In this document: in pieces, positions 33,703 to 43,200 of the stretch | Layout: each line of letters starts with the position of its first letter | Numbering within the stretch: the stretch's first letter is position 1 | Assembly (NCBI RefSeq): GCF_900142575.1 | Contig: NZ_FRBI01000001.1 | Coordinates: forward strand, 311,014 to 375,013 | DNA: 64,000 bases | Direction: 5' to 3' | Source of the DNA: Actinacidiphila paucisporea | GTDB taxonomy: Bacteria; Actinomycetota; Actinomycetes; Streptomycetales; Streptomycetaceae | Position numbers and translations under genes: made by a program | The notes under the pieces: model-generated | The model's database searches: none | What the model was told of the DNA's origin: nothing | Seen by the model: the letters and a program-made list of their open reading frames with translations, nothing else

Positions 33703-34256
33703 GCCCCTTGCGTGTCCCCCTGCGGCTCGTACGCACCATCCGTACGCGGTGCACCCTCCGCCGCTCCCGGAGCGTCGTCGTCGCCTCGGCCGAGGCCGGC
33801 GTGCCAGTCGGCGAGCGCGGTGTTGAACCGGACGAGAAGGTCGGTGAAGACCTCCCGCTCACCGGTCGTCCAGCCGTCGGTGACCTCGGCCATCAGCCGG
33901 CGGCGCGAGTCGCGCACCTCGTCGAGCCGGCCGCGGCCGCGCGGCGAGACCGCGAGCACCACGGCCCTGCCGTCGTCGGGGTGCGAGGTGCGCTTGACCA
34001 GGCCGGTGTCGACCAGCGGCGCGACCTGTCTGGTGACCGTCGAGGAGTCGATGCCCATGGCCTCCGCGAGCGCCTTGACGCCCATCGGTCCCTCCCGGTC
34101 GAGCCGGTTGAGCAGCAGATATGCGGCGCGGTCCATCGAGTTGCGGGCTCTGCCCACACCGCCGAGCCGGGTCTGTTCCGCGCGGCGGGCGAAAAGGGCC
34201 ACCTGGTGCTGGAGGCGCTCGAGGAGTTCTGACGAGGTCTCCGTCGGTTTGGACAT
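33699..34256 (-). CDS. MarR-family transcriptional regulator
   Basis: A 185-residue winged-helix regulator: helices FARRAEQTRLGGVGRARNSM, DRAAYLLLNRLDREGPMGVK, recognition segment AEAMGIDSSTVTRQVAPLVD and the wing RTSHPDDGRAVVLAVSPRGR, then a dimerisation helix. Acidic C-terminal tail (DDDAPGAAEGAPRTDG). First gene of the three-gene operon; its stop overlaps the sigma start by 4 nt. Divergent from ilvA with 207 bp between. A ligand, often a phenolic, is unknown. Confidence 0.88.
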   Translation of the reverse strand: MSKPTETSSELLERLQHQVALFARRAEQTRLGGVGRARNSMDRAAYLLLNRLDREGPMGVKALAEAMGIDSSTVTRQVAPLVDTGLVKRTSHPDDGRAVVLAVSPRGRGRLDEVRDSRRRLMAEVTDGWTTGEREVFTDLLVRFNTALADWHAGLGRGDDDAPGAAEGAPRTDGAYEPQGDTQGA

Positions 34257-34463
34257 GACCTTGAAGCTCGCGTTCTGTCGGTCCTGTGAAGGGCGATCGG
34301 ACGGCGGGAAGTTGGGAGAAGAGTACGCGGAGCCGATGCCCCGGAGACCCTGCACGCACAAACCGCAACCGGGTCCTGACCCGGTCGTGAGGCAGCACCG
34401 GCGCACCCGTGCCCCGGTGGTGCCCCGGGCGTGGCGCGGGGACGGGACTGCGAGACTGGTCGC

Positions 34464-35693
34464 ATGGACAGACCGGCACCTTCCGCGCCCCACCCGATCA
34501 CCCTCGACGACGTGCGCGGCGCCCACAAAATGCTCTCCGGTGTGGCCCGGATGACCGCGATGGAGACCAGCAGGCACCTGTCGTCGCTGGTCGGGGCACC
34601 TGTGCACCTCAAATGCGAGAACCTGCAGCGCACCGGTTCCTTCAAGATCCGCGGCGCCTACGTGCGGATCGCCGGGCTCAGCCCCGAGGAGCGCGCGGCC
34701 GGCGTGGTGGCGGCCAGCGCCGGCAACCACGCGCAGGGCGTGGCGCTCGCCGCCTCGCTGCTCGGGGTGCGCTCGACGGTCTTCATGCCGGTCGGCGCGC
34801 CGCTGCCGAAGGTCGCCGCGACCCGGGACTACGGCGCCGAGGTCCGGCTGCACGGCGCGGTCGTGGACGAGACGCTGCGGGCGGCCATCGCCTACGCCGA
34901 GCAGACCGGCGCGGTCTTCATCCACCCCTTCGACCACCCGGACATCATCGCCGGGCAGGGCACGGTGGGCCTGGAGATCCTGGAGCAGTGCCCCGAGGTG
35001 CGGACCATCCTGGTCGGTATCGGCGGCGGCGGGCTCGCGGCGGGTATCGCGGTCGCGGTCAAGGCGCTGCGGCCCGACGTGCGGGTGGTGGGGGTGCAGG
35101 CGGCGGGCGCGGCCGCGTATCCGCCCTCGCTCGCGGCCGGGCGGCCGGTCGCGCTGGGCTCGGTGGCGACCATGGCCGACGGCATCATGGTCGGCCGGCC
35201 CGGCGACGTGCCGTTCGCGCTGATCAAGGACCTGCTGGACGACGTCGTGACGGTCTCGGAGGACCAGCTCTCCTCGGCGCTGCTGCTGTGCCTGGAGCGG
35301 GCGAAGCTGGTGGTGGAGCCGGCCGGGGCCAGTTCGGTGGCGGCGCTGCTCGCGGCGCCCGACGCGTACGAGGGGCCGGTCGTCGCGCTGCTGTCGGGCG
35401 GCAACGTCGACCCGCTGCTGATGCAGCGCATCCTGCGGCACGGCATGTCGGCGGCGGGCCGCTACCTGTCGCTCCGGCTGCGGCTGACGGACCGTCCGGG
35501 GGCGCTGGCGACGCTGCTCGGGGTGTTGTCAGTGGTGGACGCTAACGTCCTGGACGTCAGTCATGTGCGGACCGATCCGCGCCTCGGGCTCACCGAGGCG
35601 GAGGTCGAGCTGCATCTGGAGACGAAGGGTCCCGAGCACTGCGCCGCGGTCGGCGCGGCGCTGGAGGACGCCGGTTACGTGGTGATCGCCTGA
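34464..35693 (+). CDS. ilvA: Threonine ammonia-lyase with ACT domain
   Basis: PLP enzyme converting L-threonine to 2-oxobutanoate and ammonia, feeding isoleucine synthesis or propionyl-CoA. 409 residues: CENLQRTGSFKIRGAYVRI with the PLP lysine (about 62), AASAGNHAQGVALAA (about 90), VGIGGGGLAAGIA phosphate loop (about 190) and VEPAGASSVAAL. A C-terminal ACT-like domain (RLRLTDRPGALATLLGVLSV) suggests amino-acid control, as in the shorter TdcB/IlvA type with one ACT. Start ATG 34464. A small ACCGGGTC/GACCCGGT hairpin lies at 34368-34385. The enzyme also produces enamines of the kind RidA removes. Confidence 0.9.
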   Translation: MDRPAPSAPHPITLDDVRGAHKMLSGVARMTAMETSRHLSSLVGAPVHLKCENLQRTGSFKIRGAYVRIAGLSPEERAAGVVAASAGNHAQGVALAASLLGVRSTVFMPVGAPLPKVAATRDYGAEVRLHGAVVDETLRAAIAYAEQTGAVFIHPFDHPDIIAGQGTVGLEILEQCPEVRTILVGIGGGGLAAGIAVAVKALRPDVRVVGVQAAGAAAYPPSLAAGRPVALGSVATMADGIMVGRPGDVPFALIKDLLDDVVTVSEDQLSSALLLCLERAKLVVEPAGASSVAALLAAPDAYEGPVVALLSGGNVDPLLMQRILRHGMSAAGRYLSLRLRLTDRPGALATLLGVLSVVDANVLDVSHVRTDPRLGLTEAEVELHLETKGPEHCAAVGAALEDAGYVVIA

Positions 35694-35703
35694 CGCCGGG
35701 TTG

Positions 35704-35742
35704 ACGCGATATATCGCGTCTGACATTCTCGCTATATCGCGT
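35704..35742. promoter_or_regulatory. Twin operator-like sites upstream of ABC exporter
   Basis: ACGCGATATATCGCGT (35704-35719) is a perfect 16-bp palindrome. A related, imperfect TCTCGCTATATCGCGT follows at 35727-35742, 23 bp downstream, i.e. about two helical turns on the same face. They sit between ilvA and the ABC genes. No regulator gene is next to the exporter, so the binding protein must be encoded elsewhere. Confidence 0.65.
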
Positions 35743-35884
35743 GGGTGCCCGGCAAAGCGTTCGCAAACCGCCGGGCATCCGGCCATCATCGGCCGATGAG
35801 TTCCGGCCGTCCGACCGGTCGTACAGCCGTAACAGCTCAACAGCCGTAACAGCTCACAGCGCAAGCAACCGACGGGAGCGAAAA

Positions 35885-36928
35885 ATGCCGGGCGCCATCT
35901 ATGCCGAAGGTCTGGTCAAGACCTTCGGCGATGTCAGGGCACTGGGGGGAGTGGACCTTGACGTGCCGGAGGGCACGGTTCTCGGTTTGCTCGGGCCCAA
36001 CGGGGCGGGGAAGACCACCGCCGTCCGCGTCCTGACCACACTTCTCCAGCCGGACAGCGGCAAGGCCACCGTCGCGGGCATCGACGTACTCAAGCATCCG
36101 AACGAGGTCCGCAGGCACATCGGCCTCTCGGGCCAGTTCGCGGCCGTGGACGAGTTCCTCACCGGCCGGGAGAACATCCAGATGGTCGGCGAGCTGTACC
36201 AGCTCAGCCCCAAGGCCGCCCGCCGGCGCGCGGACGAGCTGCTGGAGCGGTTCAACCTCACCGACGCCGCCAACCGGATCTCCAAGACCTACTCCGGTGG
36301 TATGCGCCGCCGGCTCGACCTCGCGGCGGCCCTGGTGGTCAGCCCGCCGGTGATGTTCATGGACGAGCCCACCACCGGGCTCGACCCGCGCAACCGGCAG
36401 CAGCTGTGGGAGGTCATCCAGGAACTGGTCGCGGGCGGCACCACCCTGCTGCTCACCACCCAGTATCTGGACGAGGCCGACCACCTCGCGCACGACATCT
36501 GCGTCGTCGACCACGGCAAGGTCATCGCCCACGGCACCTCCGACCAGCTCAAGGCGCAGATCGGCGGCGAGCGCGTCGAGGTCGTGGTGCACGAGCGGTC
36601 CAGGATCGAGGACGCGGCCCGCGCGATGGCCGCGCACGGCAAGGGCGACGTCAAGATCGAGCAGCACACCCGCAAGATCACCGTCCCGGTCACCGGTGGT
36701 GCCAAGCTGCTGGCCGAGGTCATCCGCGACCTGGACGCCGACGGCATCGAGATCGACGACATCGGCCTGCGCCGCCCCACCCTGGACGACGTCTTCATCT
36801 CGCTCACCGGCCATGCGGCCGAGACGCCGGACAGCGGCGACGACGAGGCCGCCGGCGGCGGCGACGCGGCCGGCCGTGCCGGCAAGGACGCCAAGGACAC
36901 CACGGACGTCAAGGAGGCCGTCAAGTGA
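35885..36928 (+). CDS. ABC transporter ATPase, DrrA-type
   Basis: A 347-residue ATP-binding subunit of a drug/lipid exporter. Walker A GLLGPNGAGKTTAV (about 37), Q-loop SGQFAAVDEFLTG, signature YSGGMRRRLDLAAAL (about 140), Walker B VMFMDEPTTGLDPRN (about 160), H-loop TTQYLDEADHLAHDICVVDHG. The DrrA-type C-terminal domain (about 225-320: IEIDDIGLRRPTLDDVFISLTG) is followed by an acidic/Lys-rich tail. GGGAG precedes ATG 35885. The stop overlaps the permease GTG by 4 nt (GTGA), so translation is coupled. Confidence 0.92.
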   Translation: MPGAIYAEGLVKTFGDVRALGGVDLDVPEGTVLGLLGPNGAGKTTAVRVLTTLLQPDSGKATVAGIDVLKHPNEVRRHIGLSGQFAAVDEFLTGRENIQMVGELYQLSPKAARRRADELLERFNLTDAANRISKTYSGGMRRRLDLAAALVVSPPVMFMDEPTTGLDPRNRQQLWEVIQELVAGGTTLLLTTQYLDEADHLAHDICVVDHGKVIAHGTSDQLKAQIGGERVEVVVHERSRIEDAARAMAAHGKGDVKIEQHTRKITVPVTGGAKLLAEVIRDLDADGIEIDDIGLRRPTLDDVFISLTGHAAETPDSGDDEAAGGGDAAGRAGKDAKDTTDVKEAVK

Positions 36929-37782
36929 GTGCCGTGACCGACACCCCACCCCAGCTCACCCTGGCGCCGAAGGCCCGCGGCGGTCTGATCCAGTCCGCGC
37001 ACGACTCGCTGGTGGTCGCCAAGCGCAATCTGCGGCGGATGATGCGCATCCCCGAGGTCGTGATCTTCGGCCTCGTCCAGCCGATCATGTTCGTGGTGCT
37101 CTTCAGCTACGTCTTCGGCGGGTCCGTCAACGTCGGCGGCACCTCCGACGCCAACAGCTACCGCGAGTTCCTGATGGCCGGCATCTTCGCGCAGACGGTC
37201 ACCTTCGCCACCGCGGGCGCGGGCGCCGGCATCGCCGACGACATGAGCAAGGGCCTCATCGACCGGTTCCGCTCGTTGCCGATGTCCCGCGGCGCGGTGC
37301 TCACCGGCCGTACGCTCGCCGACTCGGTGCAGACCGCGCTGACGATCGTCGTGCTGGCCTGCGTCGGCCTGCTGGTCGGCTGGCGGATCCACAACGGCAT
37401 CCCGAAGATGTTCGGCGCCTTCGCGCTGCTGCTCCTGCTGGGCTACGCCTTCTCCTGGATCGGCGCGCTGATCGGCCTGTCGGTGCGGTCCCCCGAGGCG
37501 GCCACCTCGGGCGGCCTGATCTGGCTGTTCCCGGTGACCTTCGTGTCCAACGCCTTCGTGTCGCCGCAGTTCATGCCGGCCTGGCTGCGGCACGTGGCCG
37601 AGTGGAACCCCTTCAGCGCCACGGTCCAGGCCTCCCGCGTGCTGTTCGGCAACCCGGGCGTGGTCCACTCCGGCGCCTGGCCGATGGCGCACCCGGTATG
37701 GGCGTCACTGGCCTGGTCGGTGCTGATCATCGCGGTCTTCCGCACCTGGGCGGTCCGCAAGTACCGCTCGGCGACGGCGTAG
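36925..37782 (+). CDS. ABC-2 type permease, DrrB-type
   Basis: A 285-residue membrane subunit with about six helices. The N-terminal cytoplasmic stretch ends [39 protein letters not shown]. The ABC-2 signature appears around [28 protein letters not shown], with [35 protein letters not shown] near the C-terminal end. GTG 36925 overlaps the ATPase stop. With the upstream gene it forms a two-component exporter of unknown substrate (anthracycline- or lipid-like by family). Confidence 0.92.
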   Translation: MSAVTDTPPQLTLAPKARGGLIQSAHDSLVVAKRNLRRMMRIPEVVIFGLVQPIMFVVLFSYVFGGSVNVGGTSDANSYREFLMAGIFAQTVTFATAGAGAGIADDMSKGLIDRFRSLPMSRGAVLTGRTLADSVQTALTIVVLACVGLLVGWRIHNGIPKMFGAFALLLLLGYAFSWIGALIGLSVRSPEAATSGGLIWLFPVTFVSNAFVSPQFMPAWLRHVAEWNPFSATVQASRVLFGNPGVVHSGAWPMAHPVWASLAWSVLIIAVFRTWAVRKYRSATA

Positions 37783-37799
37783 CGCCCGGCCCGTACGAC

Positions 37800-37835
37800 A
37801 GCGAGCCCCCGGCGGTCCTCCGCCGGGGGCTCGCT
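37800..37835. terminator. Bidirectional terminator, 16-bp perfect arms
   Basis: AGCGAGCCCCCGGCGG and CCGCCGGGGGCTCGCT around TCCT, 17 nt past the permease stop and just before the convergent greA stop. Confidence 0.88.
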
Positions 37836-37845
37836 CGCGCGCCGG

Positions 37846-38343
37846 TCAGCCCTGGTACGGCTTGACGTCGAGGATCTTCACCGAGGCGCTCTTGCCGTTC
37901 GGCAGCTCGTATGTGGCGTCGTCGCCGGTCCGCTTGCCGGCCACACCGCGGCCCAGCGGGGACTGCGGCGAATACGTCTCCAGGTCGCTGGAGATGCCCT
38001 CCCGGGAGCCGAGCAGGAAGGTCGTGGTGTCGTCGGGGTCGCCGTCGAAGGCGATCGTGACCACCATGCCGGGCGCGACCACGCCGTCGTCCGCCGGAGC
38101 CTCGCCGACCTTCGCGGACTCCAGGATCTGGTTGAGCTGCCTGATGCGCAGCTCCAGCTTGCCCTGGTCCTCACGCGCCGCGTGATAGCCGGCGTTCTCC
38201 TTGAGATCGCCTTCCTGGCGGGCTTCCTCGATCTTTGCGACGATCTCGGCGCGCGCAGGACCAGACAGATGCTCCAGCTCGGCCTTGAGCTGGTCGTACG
38301 CCGCCTGGGTGAGCCAGGTGACGTTGTCGCTGGTCTGGGTCAC
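37846..38343 (-). CDS. greA: Transcription elongation factor GreA
   Basis: Rescues backtracked RNA polymerase by stimulating transcript cleavage. 165 residues: N-terminal coiled coil (TWLTQAAYDQLKAELEHLSG through RIRQLNQILESAKV) with tip residues in EEARQEGDLKENAGYHAARE, where the acidic tip (EGDLKEN) coordinates catalytic Mg, and the C-terminal FKBP-like domain (TYSPQSPLGRGVAGKRTGDD, ASVKILDVKPYQG). Start GTG 38343 with GAGGAG 5 nt upstream; the upstream in-frame extension has no ribosome site. Same strand as the DUF4307 gene. Confidence 0.93.
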   Translation of the reverse strand: MTQTSDNVTWLTQAAYDQLKAELEHLSGPARAEIVAKIEEARQEGDLKENAGYHAAREDQGKLELRIRQLNQILESAKVGEAPADDGVVAPGMVVTIAFDGDPDDTTTFLLGSREGISSDLETYSPQSPLGRGVAGKRTGDDATYELPNGKSASVKILDVKPYQG

Positions 38344-38491
38344 AGGTGCTCCTCGTCGGTACTGTCGTGAAGAATTGCATTGCCACCGGTAGCCGGGACG
38401 AAACCACGAGCCTAACAATTACCGGCGGGCGACGGGAGCGGGTATGTTCGTGCCCCGCCGCGGCGGCGGGACGCGCCGGGTGTCGGGCGTG

Positions 38492-38914
38492 TCAGTCGCG
38501 GGGAGCGGTGCTGCAGCCGACCAGCTCGCCCGTCTGGCCGCGGGCCGTGGTGCGTACCGTGACGACCGTGTCGACCTGCTTGGCGTGCTGCGCGAGGCGT
38601 ACGTCCTTGCGTCCCACCTCGGCGTGGTCCTCGCCCACCGAGCGCACCGTGCACACCGCGACGGTGCCCGCGCCCTTGTGGACCTCCAGGTGGATCTGCA
38701 GCGCCTGGTCGGAGACCGCCTGGAAGGCGACGACCTGGCCGCTGACCCTGTCACCGCTCATGGAGTCGTAGCCGTACCAGCCGATACCGGCCGTGACCAG
38801 GACACCTGCCACGATGGCGGCGATCTTCAGCCTGCGGTCGGCGCGGGCGTCCGCGCCGGGGCCGTAGCGGCCTGCGGGCGGGGAGTCGTGCGGACCGGCC
38901 TGGACAGCCGCCAT
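38492..38914 (-). CDS. DUF4307 membrane protein
   Basis: A 140-residue protein: a hydrophilic N-terminus (1-27), one transmembrane helix (LKIAAIVAGVLVTAGIGWYGY), then a periplasmic beta-rich domain (VSGQVVAFQAVSDQALQIHL, VCTVRSVGEDHAEVGRKDVRL) ending in VGCSTAPRD. It belongs to the actinobacterial DUF4307 family, regularly found beside mca; function unknown. It could assist mycothiol-conjugate handling at the envelope, but that is only inferred from position. Divergent from mca, 139 bp apart. Confidence 0.85.
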   Translation of the reverse strand: MAAVQAGPHDSPPAGRYGPGADARADRRLKIAAIVAGVLVTAGIGWYGYDSMSGDRVSGQVVAFQAVSDQALQIHLEVHKGAGTVAVCTVRSVGEDHAEVGRKDVRLAQHAKQVDTVVTVRTTARGQTGELVGCSTAPRD

Positions 38915-39053
38915 GATCGTTTCTCCCGTTCACTGACCGCGGAATTATTCGCCCCCTCGCTCGGTCACTATAGAAGGCGTTGTCCCCTGCGCCCACCGAG
39001 GGGGCTCCAGGACACCGGCAGCAGCAACCAACGGGACTTTGAGGACACCAGCC

Positions 39054-39926
39054 TTGACTGAGCAGCTTCGACTGATGGCCGTACACGCTCACCCCGACGA
39101 CGAGTCGAGCAAGGGTGCCGCCACCATGGCCAAGTACGTGTCAGAAGGGGTGGACGTACTGGTGGCCACCTGCACCGGCGGCGAGCGCGGTTCGGTGCTC
39201 AACCCCAAACTCCAGGGCGACCCCTACATCGAGGAGAACATCCACGAGGTACGGGCCAGGGAGATGGACCTCGCCCGGGAGATCCTGGGCGTCAAGCAGG
39301 CCTGGCTCGGCTTCGTGGACTCCGGGCTGCCCGAGGGCGACCCGCTGCCCCCGCTGCCCGAGGGCTGCTTCGGACTGCAGGACGTCGACGAGGCCGCCGG
39401 CGCCCTGGTGAAGCTGATCCGGGAGTTCAAGCCGCAGGTGATCACCACCTACGACGAGAACGGCGGCTACCCGCACCCCGACCACATCATGACCCACAAG
39501 ATCAGCATGGTGGCCTTCGAGGCCGCCGGCGACCCGGAGCGCTATCCGGAGGCCGGCGAGCCGTGGACGCCGCTCAAGCTCTACTACAACCAGGGCTTCA
39601 ACAAGGCCCGCACCCTCGCCCTGCACGAGGCGCTGGAGGCCCGCTGCCTGGAGTCCCCCTACGCGGAGTGGCTCAAGCGCTGGGACGAGTTCGCCCGCCC
39701 CGACCGCAACATCTCCACCCACGTGCCGTGCGCGGACTTCTTCGAGATCCGCGACAAGGCGCTGCTCGCGCACGCCACCCAGATCGACCCGGACGGCGGG
39801 TGGTTCCGGGTCCCGATGGACCTCCAGCGCGAGGTCTGGCCGACCGAGGACTACGAGCTGGCGAAGAGCCGGGTGGACGTCTCGCTCCCCGAGGACGACC
39901 TCTTTGCGGGCGTCCGTGAGGCCTGA
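39054..39926 (+). CDS. mca: Mycothiol S-conjugate amidase
   Basis: Zinc amidase that splits mycothiol S-conjugates into GlcN-Ins and a mercapturic acid for export, central to actinobacterial detoxification. 290 residues: zinc site MAVHAHPDDESSKGAA (His-Asp-Asp, about 11-16) and GGYPHPDHIMTH (third ligand His, about 143). VATCTGGERGSVLNP and STHVPCADFFEIRDKALLAHATQIDPDG are characteristic of Mca rather than MshB. Start TTG 39054 with GAGGA 8 nt upstream; TTG 39039 is a weaker in-frame alternative. Followed by the small membrane gene after 6 nt. Confidence 0.93.
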   Translation: MTEQLRLMAVHAHPDDESSKGAATMAKYVSEGVDVLVATCTGGERGSVLNPKLQGDPYIEENIHEVRAREMDLAREILGVKQAWLGFVDSGLPEGDPLPPLPEGCFGLQDVDEAAGALVKLIREFKPQVITTYDENGGYPHPDHIMTHKISMVAFEAAGDPERYPEAGEPWTPLKLYYNQGFNKARTLALHEALEARCLESPYAEWLKRWDEFARPDRNISTHVPCADFFEIRDKALLAHATQIDPDGGWFRVPMDLQREVWPTEDYELAKSRVDVSLPEDDLFAGVREA

Positions 39927-39932
39927 GGGACA

Positions 39933-40169
39933 ATGGGCGGCGTGACAGCAACCCACGCCCTCGGCGGCCCGCTGGTCTCGCTCGCCGAGGTGGACAACAA
40001 CAAGGTGACGCCGGGACTCCTCGGATTCGTGATATTCGCTGCCATCGCCTTCGGGCTGTGGATGCTCATGAAGAACATGGGCAAGCAGATGAAGAAGATC
40101 GACTTCGAGGAGCAGCCGGAGACTCCGGCGGTGCCGCACCCCTCCGACCCCCAGGCCCCCCGGCCCTGA
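39933..40169 (+). CDS. Small membrane protein downstream of mca
   Basis: A 78-residue (75 if GTG 39942 is used) protein: a short N-terminal segment (ALGGPLVSLAEVDNNKVTP), one transmembrane helix (GLLGFVIFAAIAFGLWMLM), a basic-amphipathic stretch (KNMGKQMKKID) and a Pro-rich acidic tail. It follows mca by 6 nt, so it is co-transcribed; a conserved neighbour in Streptomyces without known function. GAGGGA is 2 nt from ATG and 11 nt from GTG, so the start is not settled. Confidence 0.78.
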   Translation: MGGVTATHALGGPLVSLAEVDNNKVTPGLLGFVIFAAIAFGLWMLMKNMGKQMKKIDFEEQPETPAVPHPSDPQAPRP

Positions 40170-40210
40170 ACCCCGCTCCCGGGGTGTCCTCTTCGCAGAG
40201 GGCACGCTCC

Positions 40211-40242
40211 GGGGGCGCGTGGGGGCACCCCCACGCGCCCCC
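40211..40242. terminator. Terminator hairpin, 15-bp perfect arms
   Basis: GGGGGCGCGTGGGGG and CCCCCACGCGCCCCC separated by CA, 42 nt past the small membrane protein gene and 48 nt before the convergent STAND gene's stop. It can serve both strands. Confidence 0.85.
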
Positions 40243-40289
40243 ATAAGGTGCCGTCCTGCGCAGGCCCGGCAAGGTCCGCCGGACAGGCC

Positions 40290-43200
40290 CTACGCAGGGA
40301 GGGCCAGGACCATGCGGGCGGAGCGGTCCGGCGTCATGCCGAGGCGCCAGGCTTCCCAGGACGTCGCCGCGTTGGCGGATCCGCGTTCCAGGAGCAGGGC
40401 GTAGGCGGCGGCGTATTCCGCGAGGTCCGGGTCGCGGCCCGGGTAGGTGTCGCGGGCGGCCAGGCCGTGCAGGGCCGCCAGCGCCTGCCCGGTGCCCTCG
40501 TCCCGGGCGACCAGCGGCAGCACCGTGGCGCGGAGGAAGGACGCCCAGTCCTGGCCCCGCCGGTCGCCGAGGCCGGTGAAGAGCTGGTGGGCCTCGTCCA
40601 GCAGGGTCAGCGCCTCCAGCAGGCGCTCGTTGCCCGCGTCGATCACCGCCAGCTCCACGCACGACCACGCCTCGCCGTGCTCCACGCCGATCCGGCGGAA
40701 GTCCTGCCTGGCGTCCTGGAGCAGCTGCCGGGCGAAGCCGCTGTTGCGCAGATTGCCGGTCCTGGCCGCGCGCTGGTCACGGGTGACCCGCGCCGAGTGG
40801 TGCCGGGCGCAGGCCAGCCCGTAGACGTCCCGCATGCGGGAGAACATCGTGCGGGACCGCTCCAGGGTGCGCAGCGCCGCGTCGGTGTCACCGCACTCCT
40901 CCAGCGCCTGCCCCAGGTGGTACAGCGTCCACGCCTCACCGCGGGCGTCCTCGCTGGCCCGGTGCCGCTGGACCGCCTCGTCCAGGTCGTGGGCCGCCTC
41001 GCGGGGCTCGCCGCGCAGCAGCCGGGCCCTGGCCAGCTGGGTCATCGTCCAGGCGGTGCCGCGCGGGTCGCGGGCCAGGGCGTACGACTGGCCGGCCGCC
41101 CGCAGCTCCGCCTCGCCCTGGTCGGGCCGGCCGAGCAGCAGATACACCTGGCCCAGCTGGAGATGGGCCCACGCCTCGCCCTGCACGCTCTCGTTGGCCC
41201 GGTGCAGCGTCAGCGACTGCTGGAGCAGCTCCAGGGCGCTGCCGAGCTGGCCCATGTCGCGCAGCACCGCGGCCAGCGCGTGCATCGTCCAGGCGCGGTC
41301 CTCCTCCAGCTCGGGCGCCGCCTGGATCGCCAGCGCCTCCCGCAGCTTGACCTCGGCCTCCCGCAGGTTGCCCTGGTGGTGCAGAGTGATGCCGAGGCTG
41401 TCCAGCGCGCGGGCCGCGCCGGCCGGGTGCTGCGCCTCGAAGTAGAGGTCCACCACCGTGCTCAGCGTGGACCTGGACTTGTCCAGCTCGCCCAGCTGCC
41501 GTGCCGCGATGCCGGTACGCCACTGCACCGAGCGCACCAGCACCGAACGGTCCTCGTCCGGGCCGGACCCGGGCTGCCGCGCCTGCTGGGCCTGCGCCAT
41601 CTCGCTGATCTCTCCCAGCCGGTAGAGGTCGCCGCGCAGCAGGCAGTAGTCGCACAGCGCGCCCAGCAGCGCCTGGACCGCGGTCCGGTCGACGCCCGCC
41701 GTCTCGCGCAGCGCGGCCGTGATGAAGCTGGACTCCTCGTCCAGCCAGCGCAGCGCCGTTTCCAGGGAGGCGAATCCGTGCTGCCCGAAGCGCCCCGCCC
41801 GGGTCGAGGTCTTGCCCTCCACCAGCCGCACCACCGTGTTGGCCAGGTCGGCGTAGGAGCGGATCAGCCGCTCGTGGGCCGCGGCCCGCTCGGCCGGGTC
41901 CTCCTCGTCGAGCAGCCGCTCGGCGGCGAAGGCCCGTACGAGGTCGTGCGGCCGGTAGCGGTTGCCGCGGACGTTGTCCACCAGCCCGGCCGCGGCCAGC
42001 TCCGACAGCCGCCGGGCCGCCTCCTGGTCGTCGGTGGCCAGCAGCGCGGCCGCCGCGGCGGCCCCGAAGCTCGCCCGGCCGGCCAGCGCGAGGCGGCGCA
42101 GCAGCCGGCGGTTGGGCTCGGACTGGTCGTGGTAGCGCAGCGCCAGGACCCGGTCGACCGGGTCGCGGGGCCCGAAGACCTCGATGTCCTCGGCCAGCCG
42201 CGCCGGGCCGTGGTGGTCGGCCAGCGCGGAACCGGCGATCCGCAGCGCCAGCGGCAGGCCCGCGCACAGGTCCCGCAGCCGTGCGGACTGCGCGAGGTCG
42301 GGCCCCGGCAGGCCCGCGGCCTGCGCCAGGTGGCCGAGCAGCCCCTGCGTGCCGGCCGGCGACAGCGGGGCGACCTCCAGGTGGCGCACCCGGGCGCCCG
42401 GCATGTCCAGCGCCAGCGGCTCGCGCGCGGTGACCAGCACCAGGCTCTCCGAGCGCTCGGGCACCAGCGCGCTCACCTGGTCCGCCTCCGTGGCGTCGTC
42501 AAGCACGATCACCACCGGTACGCCGGCCAGGTGCTGCTGGTACTGGTCGCTGAGCCGGCGCAGGTGCTGGCCCTGGTCCTGGCGGTCCTGCCGCTCCCTG
42601 AAAAGGAGCTGGTCGCGGGGCGCCCCGAGCCGGTTCAGCAGGTGCAGCAGCGCGTCCCGTACCGGCAGCGCGGCCCGGCCGTCGCCCGCGCCGCGCAGGT
42701 CCACCACGCACGCGCCCCTGAACTGGTCCTTCAACTCCCGCGCCGCGCGCACCGCGAGCGCGGTACGCCCGCTGCCCGGCGGGCCGTGCAGCACGATCAC
42801 GGTGGGCTGGACGGCGACGGCGGCGCGGGCCTGGTGCACCGCCTGCGAGATCTGCGTCATCTCCGTCGTGCGGCCGGTGAAGAAGCCGTCGGCCTCGGGG
42901 AGCTGGCCGAAGGACTGCTCCAGCACCGCCCGGGTGCGGGCCGCCGCGCTGCGGTCGCCGCCGGTGCGGCGCGGCCGCGGCACCTCGGACGGGGACCGCG
43001 CCGGTTTCACCCCCGACGGCTCCGCGGCCTGCGGCGTGCCCGCGGCCTCCAGGAAGGGCCGCACCCCGCGCCGCTCCAGCGCCGCCAGCCACAGCAGCCG
43101 CAGCTGCTCGGCCCCGCCCGGCGCACCGCGCTCGGGCCCGGCCGCCCTCCTGGCCGCCCGGCCCTTCGCCGCGGCGGCGCCCAGCGTGGCGACCCCGGCG

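Noticed and set aside
34368-34385. Attenuator or T-box for ilvA
   Set aside because: Only an isolated 8-bp hairpin with a 2-nt loop is present. There is no antiterminator partner, leader peptide or T-box core sequence.
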